This document shows, piece after piece, positions 9,460 to 20,271 of a DNA stretch of 64,000 bases; within the stretch, counting starts at the first letter, position 1, and every line of letters begins with the position of its first letter. The notes under the pieces are model-generated. The model was not told the DNA's origin. It saw only the letters and a list, made by a program, of their open reading frames with translations, and did not search any database. The stretch is from Microbulbifer bruguierae (GTDB taxonomy: Bacteria > Pseudomonadota > Gammaproteobacteria > Pseudomonadales > Cellvibrionaceae). The stretch lies in contig NZ_CP118605.1 of assembly GCF_029869925.1 (NCBI RefSeq), positions 4,417,397 through 4,481,396 on the forward strand, in the 5' to 3' direction. The translations under genes were made by a program, and so were the position numbers.

Positions 9460-10830
9460 ATGCAGAAACAGAAATTGACTTGGGGAGAGGCGCTCAAGGT
9501 TTATTCTCGGCCGAAGGTGCTGGGGATGTTTTTCTTTGGGATATCCGCCGGGTTGCCGTATTTGCTGATTTTTTCCACGCTCACTGCCTGGCTGCGCGAC
9601 TACGGTGTAAGCCGAACGACGATCGGTTTTTCCGCCTGGATTGGCATTACATTCTCTATCAAGTTTATCTGGGCGCCGATCATTGACACCCTGGGGCTAC
9701 CTTTTCTGACCAGGTGGATGGGCAAGCGGCGCAGCTGGATTCTTGTATCCCAGCTGGGCATTGCGTTCGGGCTTTTCGCCATGAGTCGAATAAACCCACA
9801 ATTGGCGCTTCCTACCGTATTTGCTCTTGGTGTCCTGGTGGCATTCTGCTCGGCATCCCAGGACGTGGTGATTGATGCCTACCGTATCGAGGCGGTCGAT
9901 AAAGAATTCCAAGGTGCGATGGCGGCGATGTACGTGTTCGGTTACCGGGTCGCATTACTTATTGCCGGGGCAGGTGCGCTGTATATCGCGGAATATGCCA
10001 GCTGGAGCACGGCTTATTTGTCGATGGCCTTGCTGATGGGGGTGGGAATCATCACCACGCTGCTAGTGTCAGAGCCGGATCACTATAAAGCCAAAGCAGA
10101 GGGCGAAGTCTTTCAGCATGAATGGGTGGATCGGGTGCTGGGTAGCGGCACTCATGGAAAAGTTAGCGAATGGTTTGTCCGTGCGGTCGCATGTCCATTT
10201 ATCGAATTTTTCCAGCGCAATGGCCGTTATGCCATCGTTTTGCTGATTTTTGTTGGCATCTACCGTGTCAGTGACATTGCCATGGGCATCATGGCGAACC
10301 CGTTCTACCTTGACCTGGGGTTCAGCAAGGACGAGATCGCGCAGATAGGCAAGCTTTTCGGTTTCGTGTGTACCATGCTCGGGGCCTTTCTGGGCGGCTC
10401 AATGGTCGTTCGGTTCGGAATTTTACGGCCATTGATTCTGGGGGCCGCCATGGTGGCGGCGACCAATTTGCTGTTTGCCCACCTGGCGACTTTGGGGCCC
10501 GACAAAACCTGGTTGGCCATCGCAATCAGCGCTGACAATATCAGCGCGGGTATTTCCAACTCGGTATTTATTGCCTTCCTTTCAAGCTTGGTCAACCAAT
10601 CCTATACCGCAACTCAGTACGCACTATTCAGTTCGCTGATGACACTACCAGGGAAATTTATCAGTGGCTTTTCCGGTATGGTGGTGGACGCACAGGGCTA
10701 TGAGGAATTTTTTATCCTTGTCGCGATTCTGGGAATCCCTGCGGTATTGCTAGCGTGCTACATCTGGTGGCGTGGTCGTGACCAGGAGGCGCTTGAAAGA
10801 GCGCAAAAACAGCAGGTTGCGCCTGGCTGA
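9460..10830 (+). CDS. ampG: Muropeptide permease AmpG (MFS)
   Basis: Inner-membrane major-facilitator permease that imports anhydro-muropeptides released during wall turnover. The 456-aa product has about 12 hydrophobic segments. The N-terminus is AmpG-like: RPKVLGMFFFGISAGLPYLL, TLTAWLRDYGVSRTTIG and KFIWAPIIDT, then RWMGKRRSWILVSQ, the loop 2-3 signature; ASQDVVIDAYRIE follows. Its product feeds AmpD, encoded 3 kb upstream on the same strand. Confidence 0.93.
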   Translation: MQKQKLTWGEALKVYSRPKVLGMFFFGISAGLPYLLIFSTLTAWLRDYGVSRTTIGFSAWIGITFSIKFIWAPIIDTLGLPFLTRWMGKRRSWILVSQLGIAFGLFAMSRINPQLALPTVFALGVLVAFCSASQDVVIDAYRIEAVDKEFQGAMAAMYVFGYRVALLIAGAGALYIAEYASWSTAYLSMALLMGVGIITTLLVSEPDHYKAKAEGEVFQHEWVDRVLGSGTHGKVSEWFVRAVACPFIEFFQRNGRYAIVLLIFVGIYRVSDIAMGIMANPFYLDLGFSKDEIAQIGKLFGFVCTMLGAFLGGSMVVRFGILRPLILGAAMVAATNLLFAHLATLGPDKTWLAIAISADNISAGISNSVFIAFLSSLVNQSYTATQYALFSSLMTLPGKFISGFSGMVVDAQGYEEFFILVAILGIPAVLLACYIWWRGRDQEALERAQKQQVAPG

Positions 10831-10856
10831 GATCACAATTACGGTCACGGGATTGG

Positions 10857-11180
10857 CTACAGTTCATCTGGCTTGGGCCAACCGTAACGTGGCAGGTCAA
10901 TTTTCCCGTTTATCGGGGTGATACCTTCACCCTTGAGCAACTTCCACTGGCGGCGTGCTGCCGGTTCCGGGAGTGAAATCTTTCCCTGAGCGTTGATGAC
11001 CCGGTGCCACGGTAATCCCGTATCCTTGGGCAGTTTACGCAGTGTTTGCCCCACCAGCCTTGCCGCTCTTGGAAGCCCAGCCAATTCGGCGAGGCCGCCA
11101 TAGGTGACTACGCGTCCTTCCGGGACCTTAGCGAGTACAAGGCAGATGCGACTTGTGGCATCATGACCGCTCTTTTGCAT
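10857..11180 (-). CDS. Alkyltransferase-like (ATL) DNA-repair protein
   Basis: A 107-aa MGMT-fold protein. MGMT repairs O6-alkylguanine with a Cys in PCHRV; here the motif reads PWHRV, Trp replacing the alkyl-acceptor Cys. That is the mark of ATL proteins, which bind alkylated bases and hand the lesion to nucleotide excision repair. GRVVTYGGLAELAG and the helix with RLVGQTLRKLP match the DNA-binding half. The frame runs upstream to 11246, but ATG 11180 gives the normal ATL length. It converges with ampG and diverges from the DUF481 gene. Confidence 0.9.
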   Translation of the reverse strand: MQKSGHDATSRICLVLAKVPEGRVVTYGGLAELAGLPRAARLVGQTLRKLPKDTGLPWHRVINAQGKISLPEPAARRQWKLLKGEGITPINGKIDLPRYGWPKPDEL

Positions 11181-11278
11181 AGCCCGCGCTTCACTGGCTT
11201 CTGAAGTTGCAGGCAATTTCCGTTTAACGTTATTAGTGGCTTTCACCTAATAATTCCAAGCTATTACAAGGTTGTTTC

Positions 11279-12358
11279 GTGCTTGTTGCTGTACCCAGAA
11301 TACTATCCTTTTTTCCCGCCTTCTCTCTCTCTTGCCGCGGTGTAATCGCTCGTGTGCTGTTGTCTGTTATCGCCATCTTCTCAGTGCAGCATGCTTATGC
11401 GGGTGTGCTCAGTCTCTCAAACGGGGATCGTGTACACGGTGAGCTGGTTCTGGTGGAAAAGGACCACGTAGTCTGGAAATCGGAAACCTTTGGCGACATC
11501 ACCGTCGACAAGAGCAAGATTCTATCGTTGGAAACCGACAAAGACCTCAAGATTGCCGGCCGAGACGAGCCTTGTGCACTGGCTGGTCATTATCGCGAGC
11601 AGTGGGAACTGTATTGCGATGAGGGTGAAGGCTGGGTGATGGATTTCCCTGCTATTGATCGCGCAGAACCCTATATCAATTTTGTCGGCAATCCGGTGAT
11701 TTTTAATGGCAATGTGAGTGCCTCTGGCGTGTTCGAAAATGGTAACCGTCAGCGGGAAGACTGGGATGTCAGTGCCAATTTCAATGTGCGTCACAGCGAC
11801 TTCCAGCACATTGTCGGAACACACTATCAGAACCAGAACAACGTAGAAGTTGAGGGGCTGGAAAAATACCGACTGGCCTATGACTTGCGCTGGATATTCG
11901 CAGAAAAGTGGTTTGCCGCGGGAAACAGCGCGTTTTTACATGAAGATGCGCAAAATATTGATCTCAGTACAACGGTCGGTCTCGGTCTTGGTTATCTGTT
12001 TTCTGATACGGATAAATCGGCCCTTTCCATTCAGGGCGGCCTGAGTAGTGTAAAAGACGACTTTATCGATCCCAACCTTAGTGAACGAGCGAGCAAACGT
12101 TATGCGGCTGGCCGTACCGCGTGGGACTTCCGCTATAAATTCGATCTGGGCCCGGAAGTTTATTACAACCAGGAAGTGTTGCAGTCCCTTGATCGGAGTG
12201 AAGATTACCAGAGCAATGCGGAAATCGGCGTCCGTACACCACTGGTGAAAGGCGTCCTGATGGAAGTGAAATACGCATGGCAATACGACAACACGCCGTC
12301 GCTGGATAGTGAAAAAGAAGACACCAAGATGACCGTCGGCGTAGGGTACGCCTGGTAA
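11279..12358 (+). CDS. DUF481 protein (YdiY-like), exported
   Basis: A 359-aa envelope protein. The N-terminal hydrophobic stretch [17 protein letters not shown] ends in a signal-peptidase-type AYA. A small domain follows with [19 protein letters not shown] and [16 protein letters not shown]. The C-terminal ~200 residues are alternating aromatic/polar strands ending in YAW, as in the outer-membrane barrel-like DUF481 family. GTG 11279 is the annotated start; a later start inside the signal region is possible. Function unknown. Confidence 0.82.
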   Translation: MLVAVPRILSFFPAFSLSCRGVIARVLLSVIAIFSVQHAYAGVLSLSNGDRVHGELVLVEKDHVVWKSETFGDITVDKSKILSLETDKDLKIAGRDEPCALAGHYREQWELYCDEGEGWVMDFPAIDRAEPYINFVGNPVIFNGNVSASGVFENGNRQREDWDVSANFNVRHSDFQHIVGTHYQNQNNVEVEGLEKYRLAYDLRWIFAEKWFAAGNSAFLHEDAQNIDLSTTVGLGLGYLFSDTDKSALSIQGGLSSVKDDFIDPNLSERASKRYAAGRTAWDFRYKFDLGPEVYYNQEVLQSLDRSEDYQSNAEIGVRTPLVKGVLMEVKYAWQYDNTPSLDSEKEDTKMTVGVGYAW

Positions 12359-12402
12359 TTTTCAGTTATAGGCACCCTCCGAAAAAATACCTTGAGGTAT
12401 CC

Positions 12403-13182
12403 ATGAAAATTGACAACAGCGTTATCGCTATCACCGGTGCCGGACAGGGGCTCGGTCGCTCCATGGCTGTTTATTTTGCGGAGCGCGGCGCGCGTCTGGC
12501 GCTATTGGATGTCAGTGAGTCGGCGTTGCAAGAGAGCGTTGCTGCGTGTGCAGCAGTAGGTGCTGAAGCGCGTAGTTATATCGTCAATGTTGCAGATGAG
12601 CAGGCCGTCGATCAGGGGTTTACCGCCATTGCGGCAGATTTTGGTGGACTCGATGTTCTGGTGAACAACGCCGGTATTATGCGCGATGGCATGTTGCTGA
12701 AAGTCAAAGACGGTAAAGTCGCAGAGCGTATGTCCCTGGCCCAGTGGCAATCGGTCATTGACGTGAACCTGACGGGCGTATTTCTGTGTGCCAGGGCGGC
12801 GGCGGCCATCATGGTTGAGGGGGGAGATACACCGGGGCGTAGTAGCGGTGGTGTCATTATCAACATCTCCAGCGTATCCCGTGCCGGCAACATGGGGCAG
12901 ACCAACTACTCTGCCAGCAAGGCCGGGGTCGCGACCATGACCGTGACCTGGGCGCGGGAACTGGCACGTTATGGTGTGCGGGTTGCCGCCATTGCGCCCG
13001 GATTTATCGGTACAGATATGGTTGCGCAGATGCGCCCAGAAATTCTGGAAGGGCTGGTGAAGCAGGTTCCGTTGCGTCGTATCGGTGAACCGAATGAAAT
13101 TGCCAGTACAGCGGCATTTATCATCGACAACGACTACCTTACTGGAAGAGTAGTGGAAGTGGATGGCGGTGCGCGAATGTAA
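12403..13182 (+). CDS. SDR-family oxidoreductase (FabG-like)
   Basis: A classical short-chain dehydrogenase of 259 aa. The cofactor loop TGAGQGLG is at residues 11-18, NNAG at 88-91, the catalytic Ser in INISSVSR near 156, and YSASK at 169-173. The C-terminal PGFIGTDM and [10 protein letters not shown] are typical. Asp36 after the second strand (LLDVS) points to NAD(H) rather than NADP(H). It may be a 3-oxoacyl-ACP reductase paralogue, but the substrate cannot be read from sequence. GAGG lies upstream of the ATG. Confidence 0.88.
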   Translation: MKIDNSVIAITGAGQGLGRSMAVYFAERGARLALLDVSESALQESVAACAAVGAEARSYIVNVADEQAVDQGFTAIAADFGGLDVLVNNAGIMRDGMLLKVKDGKVAERMSLAQWQSVIDVNLTGVFLCARAAAAIMVEGGDTPGRSSGGVIINISSVSRAGNMGQTNYSASKAGVATMTVTWARELARYGVRVAAIAPGFIGTDMVAQMRPEILEGLVKQVPLRRIGEPNEIASTAAFIIDNDYLTGRVVEVDGGARM

Positions 13183-13242
13183 ATCCAACCGTCAGTTTAT
13201 AAGCGTTGACTGGGTGGGTTTTGGCTCGCCCTGTTCAGGGAT

Positions 13243-14388
13243 TCAGACAACGCGGGTCACCCCCCCCTTAAGGCGGTCAGAAAACATCCACTGCCACAGT
13301 TGGATATGCCTCGCCCGAAAAGCACCGGCACAGGATAAAAGGTAATATCGCCACATTCGATAGAACTCCTGCCCGAAGCTGTCCGCAAATTTTTCCCAGT
13401 TGGTTTCAAAATTCTGATACCAGGCCATCAGTGTCTTATCGTAGTCGCTGCCGAAATTATGTAAATCCTCGGCGATCAATAGGCCTTCGGCAGCATCGCA
13501 AATCTGGCCGTTACTGGGGAGGTCACCATTGGGAAAGATATATTTATCGATCCAGGCATCGGTGGTGGAGTGCCGCTGGTTCTTGCCAATGGTATGAAGT
13601 AGCAATAGGCCATTATTTTTGAGGCAGCGACGGGCCACTTGCATGAAGGTGCGGTGATTCTTTCGCCCGACATGTTCAAACATGCCGACGCTGGCAATGC
13701 GATCGTAGGATTCATTCAGGGCTCGATAATCCTGCAAATGGACTTTGATCGGCAGGTGCGGATATGTTTCTTCTATATAGCGGCATTGTTCTCGGGAGAC
13801 AGTGACGCCGACACATTCCACGCCATACCGCTCCGCGGCATATCCGACCAGACTGCCCCAGCCGCAGCCGATATCCAGCAGTCGCATTCCCGGCTGAAGC
13901 CCGAGCTTGCGGCATATCAGGTCTAGTTTGTGCTCTTGGGCTTGTTCAAGGTTGTCAGCGTTACGCCAATAGCCGCAGCTATAGGTCATACGGCTATCCA
14001 GCATTGACTGATAGAGACTGTTGCCGAGGTCATAATGCCGCTCTCCCACCTGATAGGCCCGACTCCGGGTTTGCAAGTTGATCAGATGTGCGCGGGCGAT
14101 TCGCCACAGGTTGCGAAAAGGTTTGATTTTTTTTTGCAGGTCGGCGCGCAGGAGCCGGTAGAAAAATTCATCGAGCGCGGGAGTAGACCAGTCGCCGCGC
14201 ATATAGGTCTCCCCGAGACCAAGGCTGTGTCTGGCGACGATTTCATCCAGCGCTTCCGTGCGGTGTAACTGCATATCCCAGGGGCGATCGCCGTTGATTT
14301 GAATATCGGCCTCAGCCAGGAGCTCGTCCAGGAGGTGCCGGTTTCTGCTTGCGGTGGGAGTGGCAGTGTGGCTGCTGTCGCTATCCAT
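13243..14388 (-). CDS. cfa: Cyclopropane-fatty-acyl-phospholipid synthase
   Basis: SAM-dependent enzyme that converts unsaturated phospholipid acyl chains to cyclopropanes, usually in stationary phase or stress. The 381-aa product matches E. coli Cfa along its length: SLGLGETYMRGDW, HYDLGNSLYQSML, MTYSCGYWRNADN, LLDIGCGWGSL (SAM loop), IASVGMFEHVGRKN, LHTIG, IFPNGDLPS, DLHNFGSDYDKTLMAWY and CAGAFRARHIQLWQ. It is transcribed toward the SDR gene and divergent from fxsA. Confidence 0.95.
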   Translation of the reverse strand: MDSDSSHTATPTASRNRHLLDELLAEADIQINGDRPWDMQLHRTEALDEIVARHSLGLGETYMRGDWSTPALDEFFYRLLRADLQKKIKPFRNLWRIARAHLINLQTRSRAYQVGERHYDLGNSLYQSMLDSRMTYSCGYWRNADNLEQAQEHKLDLICRKLGLQPGMRLLDIGCGWGSLVGYAAERYGVECVGVTVSREQCRYIEETYPHLPIKVHLQDYRALNESYDRIASVGMFEHVGRKNHRTFMQVARRCLKNNGLLLLHTIGKNQRHSTTDAWIDKYIFPNGDLPSNGQICDAAEGLLIAEDLHNFGSDYDKTLMAWYQNFETNWEKFADSFGQEFYRMWRYYLLSCAGAFRARHIQLWQWMFSDRLKGGVTRVV

Positions 14389-14655
14389 AGCATTCCTACT
14401 CGTGGTCCTTGCTGTTTCGATTGGTTAAATAAATAGCAGGTGTATAGGCCGGCGGCGATTTGCACGTAATCCCCGTGAGTGGCTACACTGCGAAGCTGAG
14501 CGCTGCCAACGGCAATTACCACCTGCGGCAGTGGATAAACCCACTGCCTGCCTATAGATAGTATTGGCTGCAGCAGTTGACAAGCATACTGGAAACGCCT
14601 GAATTCTCCCGGAAATCGACCGCTAGAGTTCATCAATTGCCTCTGGAGAAGCTTT

Positions 14656-15123
14656 ATGCGCCCGCTACTGGTGCTATTTATCGTAATGCCAATTCTGGAA
14701 ATGTGGGTATTGATTACCGTCGGGCAGCACATTGGTGCTTTGCCGACCATTGGCCTGGTACTTTTGACTGCCGTTGTGGGGCTTGCCCTGCTGCGCCGCC
14801 AGGGAATTTCGACCGTGATGCGTGCCCAGCAAAAGATGCAGGCCGGAGAGTTACCGGCGCGGGAAATGGCTGAAGGAATATTCCTTGCGGTGGGTGGCGC
14901 GCTGTTACTGACCCCAGGTTTCGTTACCGATGCAATAGGTTTCGCCTGTCTGATTCCCGGGCTGCGTCAATTGATACTTGGGCGACTTCTGAGTCACATT
15001 ACCGTGGTGCGCTATGGACCCTACGGACCGCAAACAGGACCGGAAGCCGGGGAGGCGCGCCGAAACCACGACGTAATCGAAGGCGACTACAAGCGTGAAG
15101 ATCGCAAGGATGGTGGTCGCTAG
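14656..15123 (+). CDS. fxsA: FxsA-family cytoplasmic-membrane protein
   Basis: A 155-aa membrane protein with hydrophobic segments at residues 4-25, 30-45 and 75-97. The family block VVGLALLRRQGISTVMRAQ is followed by GALLLTPGFVTDAIGFACLIP, diagnostic of FxsA (suppressor of F exclusion of phage T7). The C-terminus is charged and cytosolic. GGAG lies 8-10 bp before the ATG. Its place just upstream of groES is a common gammaproteobacterial arrangement. Confidence 0.9.
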   Translation: MRPLLVLFIVMPILEMWVLITVGQHIGALPTIGLVLLTAVVGLALLRRQGISTVMRAQQKMQAGELPAREMAEGIFLAVGGALLLTPGFVTDAIGFACLIPGLRQLILGRLLSHITVVRYGPYGPQTGPEAGEARRNHDVIEGDYKREDRKDGGR

Positions 15124-15204
15124 TGAGGAGTGCTCACTATTTGAACGTTTTCCCTCTGAAAGCCGCTCATCAGCAGCGATCCCCAAATTTTTTTCCCCGC
15201 CACT

Positions 15205-15232
15205 GTTGAATTCCTTTTCCCCGCCCTCAGAT
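15205..15232 (+). promoter_or_regulatory. Candidate heat-shock (sigma-32) promoter of groESL
   Basis: GTTGAA (15205-15210), a 13-bp spacer, then CCCTCAGAT (15224-15232) resembles the sigma-32 pattern (CTTGAA, then CCCCATnT). The -10 match is partial. Its place about 115 bp before groES is reasonable, but no start site can be shown from sequence. Confidence 0.4.
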
Positions 15233-15346
15233 AGGGATGACCTCTAGTTTTTGCCCCGTTCCCCAAGGGGGCCGGGGGTGCCCGGACGCCAACCGGATCC
15301 GGGTATTTGTAATTGCAACCCTAAATGACTCAATGGAGAGCAATCC

Positions 15347-15640
15347 ATGAAAATTCGTCCTTTACACGACCGCGTCGTAGTGCGCCGTAAGGAAGAAGAA
15401 GCCAAATCTGCCGGCGGTATCGTGCTGCCGGGCGCCGCTAAAGAGAAACCAAATCAAGGCGAAGTGGTTGCCGTAGGCGAAGGCAAGTTGCTGGACAACG
15501 GCGACACGCGCGCACTGTCTGTAAAAGTGGGTGACACCGTAGTGTTCGGCCGTTACGCCGACAGCAACACCCTCAAGGTGGACGGCGAAGAGCTGATCAT
15601 CATGAGCGAAAGCGACATCTACGGCGTTCTGGAAGGCTAA
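15347..15640 (+). CDS. groES: Co-chaperonin GroES
   Basis: A 97-aa co-chaperonin that forms the heptameric lid of GroEL. It begins [18 protein letters not shown], has the mobile loop [15 protein letters not shown] and ends [13 protein letters not shown], all typical. GGAGAG precedes the ATG. groEL starts 46 bp downstream in the same operon. Confidence 0.98.
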   Translation: MKIRPLHDRVVVRRKEEEAKSAGGIVLPGAAKEKPNQGEVVAVGEGKLLDNGDTRALSVKVGDTVVFGRYADSNTLKVDGEELIIMSESDIYGVLEG

Positions 15641-15674
15641 TCAGTCCCCAGAACCACCAGGCACACAGAATTGA

Positions 15675-17327
<1,653 letters not shown>

Positions 17328-17349
17328 GCCGGCCTCCAGCCTAACCAAT

Positions 17350-17377
17350 AAAAAACCCCGCAATTGCGGGGTTTTTT
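17350..17377. terminator. Bidirectional terminator between groEL and intI
   Basis: CCCCGC (17356-17361) pairs with GCGGGG (17366-17371) across an AATT loop. It is preceded by an A-run and followed by TTTTTT, so it can terminate groESL from the left and the integrase from the right. Confidence 0.92.
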
Positions 17378-17383
17378 ATTGCC

Positions 17384-18364
17384 TTAATCCAGCGGGCTGA
17401 CCACTCCCCGTTCATGCACACCAATAACATGGGTGTAAATCATGGTGGTGTTGACGTCGGTATGGCCCAGAAGCTCCTGAATATTACGTATATCGGTGCC
17501 TTTAGATAGCAGGTTGGTTGCAAAAGAGTGCCGGAACGTGTGGCAGCTTGCCTTCTTCCTAATTCCGCTAATTCGCAATGCGCTTGCCACCGCCCTGCGA
17601 ACCTGCTGTTCACCAATATGGTGACGGCGGATGACGTCACTCCGGGGATCTGTCGCTCTCTCAGGAGCCGGAAAAACATACTGCCAGCCGGGACTTGTCG
17701 CAGCCCGAGGATACTTTTTGGCAAGAGCACCCGGCAAATACACTTCGCCAAAGCCTTCCTCCAGATCGCGTTTGTGTAGAGCCAGCGCGAACTCAACCTG
17801 AGCCTGCAGCGGCTGTAAAAGTGAGCGGGGTAATATGGTGCGGCGCCACTTATCGCCTTTGGTTTCACGAACAAACAGGCATTGACGCCCGAAATCAACA
17901 TCCTGAACGCGCAGCCTGACGGTCTCCATCACTCTTAAGCCAGAACCATACATAAGACTGGCCGCTAGCTTGTGATGACCCTGCATATTCCCAAGAATCG
18001 CCATCGCCTCCTCGTGAGTAAATACAACGGGAAGCCGCCTTCCTTTACTGGTTCTCTCAAACTGGAGATCACCCAAGTCGATATTCAGAAATTGTTTGTA
18101 TAAAAATACGACAGCATTGAGTGCTGTTTTCTGGGTGTTGATAGAAACTGCGCGGCGATTGGCCAAATGACCAAGCCATTTATCAACTTCCGTCTTTCCC
18201 AAGTCTTCCGGACGTTGCATACCATTAAATCGGATGAAGTCCTTCACCCAAAAGCAGTAGGTCTTTTCCGTTTTATACGCTAAATGACGTGCGCGTATAA
18301 AAGCCCTGAAGCAATCCATAAATCGGCTAGGGCGAGCGGGCAGGGGAACCGGAATATCATCCAT
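17384..18364 (-). CDS. intI: Integron integrase (tyrosine recombinase)
   Basis: Site-specific recombinase that inserts and excises cassettes by attI x attC and attC x attC recombination. The 326-aa product has the tyrosine-recombinase residues: Arg in GSGLRVME, Lys in [10 protein letters not shown], the HTFRH box, His in [10 protein letters not shown] and the nucleophile Tyr in MIYTHV. It also carries the insertion specific to integron integrases: [18 protein letters not shown] then [12 protein letters not shown] 18364 has AAAGGA 7 bases upstream; an in-frame TTG at 18385 is less likely. A LexA box lies 27-46 bp upstream. The gene appears intact and so potentially active. Confidence 0.97.
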   Translation of the reverse strand: MDDIPVPLPARPSRFMDCFRAFIRARHLAYKTEKTYCFWVKDFIRFNGMQRPEDLGKTEVDKWLGHLANRRAVSINTQKTALNAVVFLYKQFLNIDLGDLQFERTSKGRRLPVVFTHEEAMAILGNMQGHHKLAASLMYGSGLRVMETVRLRVQDVDFGRQCLFVRETKGDKWRRTILPRSLLQPLQAQVEFALALHKRDLEEGFGEVYLPGALAKKYPRAATSPGWQYVFPAPERATDPRSDVIRRHHIGEQQVRRAVASALRISGIRKKASCHTFRHSFATNLLSKGTDIRNIQELLGHTDVNTTMIYTHVIGVHERGVVSPLD

Positions 18365-18390
18365 AAAGCAATCCTTTGCGTCCAAATGCT

Positions 18391-18410
18391 AACTGTATCT
18401 ATATACAGTA
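18391..18410. promoter_or_regulatory. LexA (SOS) box upstream of intI
   Basis: CTGT (18393-18396), eight A/T-rich bases (ATCTATAT) and ACAG (18405-18408) match the E. coli-type SOS box, CTGT-N8-ACAG. It lies 27-46 bp upstream of the intI ATG, where it would cover the promoter, so SOS induction of the integrase is expected. LexA control of intI is known in Vibrio and mobile integrons. Confidence 0.85.
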
Positions 18411-18541
18411 TTTTGACGTAAGTTGACCAACAATCAACCCACATTACAACCGCGGGGACCACTATTTCGTCAAACCAGAGCAAACTTAAGAATAAATTTA
18501 TAAAAATCAACAGGTTATAGTTGTATTCGTAATCTGGGATA

Positions 18542-18698
18542 GCGGTCTTGGCGACCGGATTCGAGCCCAACGTAGTGTGATGGGAGTTCAATTAAGCCGT
18601 TGATCCACATTGGTTTTATTGGGTTTTTGGCATTAAATGGCGCTAGGAATAATTTTCACTGGATAGTAGTCTTGGCGACTACGATTAAAATGTTAAAT
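18542..18698 (+). other. attI region with primary recombination core
   Basis: GTTAAAT at 18692-18698 fits the core GTTRRRY and lies directly before the first cassette gene, so the G/TT exchange point is at 18692. Two hairpins share the loop TTGGC but have different stems: CGGTC/GACCG (18543-18557) and GTAGTC/GACTAC (18666-18682), the second 9 bp from the core. They could be integrase-binding direct repeats. The left limit of attI is a guess. Confidence 0.65.
18627..18654 (+). promoter_or_regulatory. Candidate cassette promoter (Pc)
   Basis: TTGGCA (18627-18632) followed at 15-16 bp by AATAAT/ATAATT (18648-18654) reads toward the cassettes within attI, where Pc promoters occur in other chromosomal integrons. 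The spacer is slightly short, so this is only a candidate. Confidence 0.35.
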
Positions 18699-18700
18699 TT

Positions 18701-18982
18701 ATGTTGAAACTAGTATTGTCCGTGCTTGCAATTGTCCTCGTCTATGTGGGGTATATGACAGCTATTACTATTCAGGTAAGAGATCAGTGCTTATCTTTGG
18801 CCAGTGGAGACGATTTCTTATCTTCTAAAAATTTTCTCGGTGAGCCATACGCAAAAATGGAGGAATTGGATCATATCTTATTCCTCTTCAATCCCACGGA
18901 AGTATATGATTTCGTGTATCCAGGGGGAGTTGTCTTGGTCGCAGACAAAAATAATAAGTTACTGAGAATTGACTGCGGATAA
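18701..18982 (+). CDS. Cassette 1: small membrane-anchored protein, unknown
   Basis: A 93-aa product with an N-terminal membrane segment (LVLSVLAIVLVYVGYM) and a soluble tail ending LLRIDCG. No family recognised. It is the attI-proximal cassette; its ATG is only two bases past the attI core, leaving no room for its own ribosome-binding site. Expression would rely on Pc and perhaps a leaderless or attI-supplied start. Confidence 0.7.
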   Translation: MLKLVLSVLAIVLVYVGYMTAITIQVRDQCLSLASGDDFLSSKNFLGEPYAKMEELDHILFLFNPTEVYDFVYPGGVVLVADKNNKLLRIDCG

Positions 18983-18985
18983 TGA

Positions 18986-19102
18986 ATTTAACAAGGCGTT
19001 GCAACCGACAGCTTACTATATACACATTTTGCGCGGTCGCTTTGCTCCCATTTTCGCGCAAAATGTGCATATAGCAAGCTGCGGCTGAACGCGGCGTTAT
19101 GT
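18986..19102 (+). other. attC site, cassette 1
   Basis: Inverse core ATTTAAC (18986-18992), core GTTATGT (19096-19102), 117 bp. The arms CTTACTATATACA and TATAGCAAGC form the long imperfect stem typical of attC. Confidence 0.9.
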
Positions 19103-19111
19103 CTCTTAAGC

Positions 19112-19486
19112 ATGAAATTTAAGAATCTAAATTCAATGTCACACAATTTCGTACACTCGTTCGTGAGTTACGAAAACTACATTGATAATGAGTACGTAGT
19201 TGAGGACCTCAAGAAATTCGCTAGGCGCGCTGAGGGTGAGAGAATACGGATTCAGTGGATACCATTTCCAAAATACAGATGGCCAAAGTTCAATAAAAGA
19301 GTAAGAAAATCTATCAAATTATGGCAGAAATGGCTCCCTGAACATATGAGCAATCATCGTGTCTCAAGAGAAATGATTTCCGAAATGTACATGGAGATCT
19401 ATAGAAAGCCCTCACATCAGCTCTGTGTTGAGGCGATTTTGATAGACTCCAGAGGAAAAAAATATAGTTCCGAGGTTGCCTTCTAG
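19112..19486 (+). CDS. Cassette 2: small basic protein, unknown
   Basis: A 124-aa product, soluble by appearance, rich in Arg, Lys and aromatic residues (RIQWIPFPKYRWPKFNKR). No family recognised. ATG 19112 is 9 bp past the attC1 core; an internal ATG at 19136 is possible. The stop directly precedes attC2, as expected for a cassette gene. Confidence 0.65.
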   Translation: MKFKNLNSMSHNFVHSFVSYENYIDNEYVVEDLKKFARRAEGERIRIQWIPFPKYRWPKFNKRVRKSIKLWQKWLPEHMSNHRVSREMISEMYMEIYRKPSHQLCVEAILIDSRGKKYSSEVAF

Positions 19487-19603
19487 GCATAACAAAGCAA
19501 TGCAGCCGACGTCTTACTTTGTGCGTTTTTTGCACAGTCGCTGCGCTCCTATTTTTGTGCAAAAAGCACACAAAGTAAGCCGCGTCTGATTGCGGCGTTA
19601 ACT
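19487..19603 (+). other. attC site, cassette 2
   Basis: Inverse core GCATAAC (19487-19493), core GTTAACT (19597-19603), 117 bp; central stem with TTTTTTGCACAG and CTATTTTTGTGCAAAAA. Confidence 0.9.
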
Positions 19604-19608
19604 GTCAT

Positions 19609-20133
19609 ATGCGTAAAATTCTGATTGTAGTATTAATTTCGATGATTCAAGGCTGTGTTGAAAATTCAACAATCGCTTTATATGACGCGGCTGACGGATC
19701 ACCAAGGGAATGGCTGGAAAATGGATTTGAGGAGAAGCCATTCAGTAACACATTAAATTTCTATGTGGAAAATAATCCTTGGAGTGGCGATTTCCAGAGA
19801 GCAATTTCAATTTCTAAAGATAGCGTGTATCTGGTAACTATTGAAAAATCTAAGAAATATGACTTCGCGTACTACAAAATTGATTTCGAAAACTGCGATG
19901 GGCTAAAGAGTGCATCGGATAGTCTCAGCAAGAAACTGAAAATTTACGAAAATGATCCAGCTTTAGCTAAAAAAGAAGCCGTCACATGGCTTGATGGGCC
20001 GGATTACACACTTGAGCGGTTTGGCGAGTCTAGAAAAAATGTACATAGTTACCCTAGTCCGTGGGGCTATGGCAACATCATTACACTAGCATACAAGGTG
20101 CTGGAAGTTGCTGAGCACTGTTCAAACAGTTAA
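19609..20133 (+). CDS. Cassette 3: putative lipoprotein
   Basis: A 174-aa product with a short signal segment ending in a lipobox-like MIQGC (Cys16), so a lipid-anchored envelope protein is predicted. The mature part is polar with many aromatic residues and no family was recognised. Its TAA overlaps the start of attC3. Confidence 0.65.
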   Translation: MRKILIVVLISMIQGCVENSTIALYDAADGSPREWLENGFEEKPFSNTLNFYVENNPWSGDFQRAISISKDSVYLVTIEKSKKYDFAYYKIDFENCDGLKSASDSLSKKLKIYENDPALAKKEAVTWLDGPDYTLERFGESRKNVHSYPSPWGYGNIITLAYKVLEVAEHCSNS

Positions 20134-20271
20134 CAAGGCCAAGCAGTTCGCTACAGGGCTTCGCCCCTCCGCGGGACAGCCAACGCTGCGCACATATTGT
20201 GCTGGTCGCTGCGCTCCCTTTTTAGCACAATACGTGCACAACGTTGGCTGCCCCTGTTGGCGGCGTTAGTG
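20128..20271 (+). other. attC site, cassette 3
   Basis: Inverse core AGTTAAC (20128-20134), core GTTAGTG (20265-20271), 144 bp; a long-form attC with the extra inner arm GCGGGACAGCCAACG / CGTTGGCTGCCCC. Confidence 0.9.
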
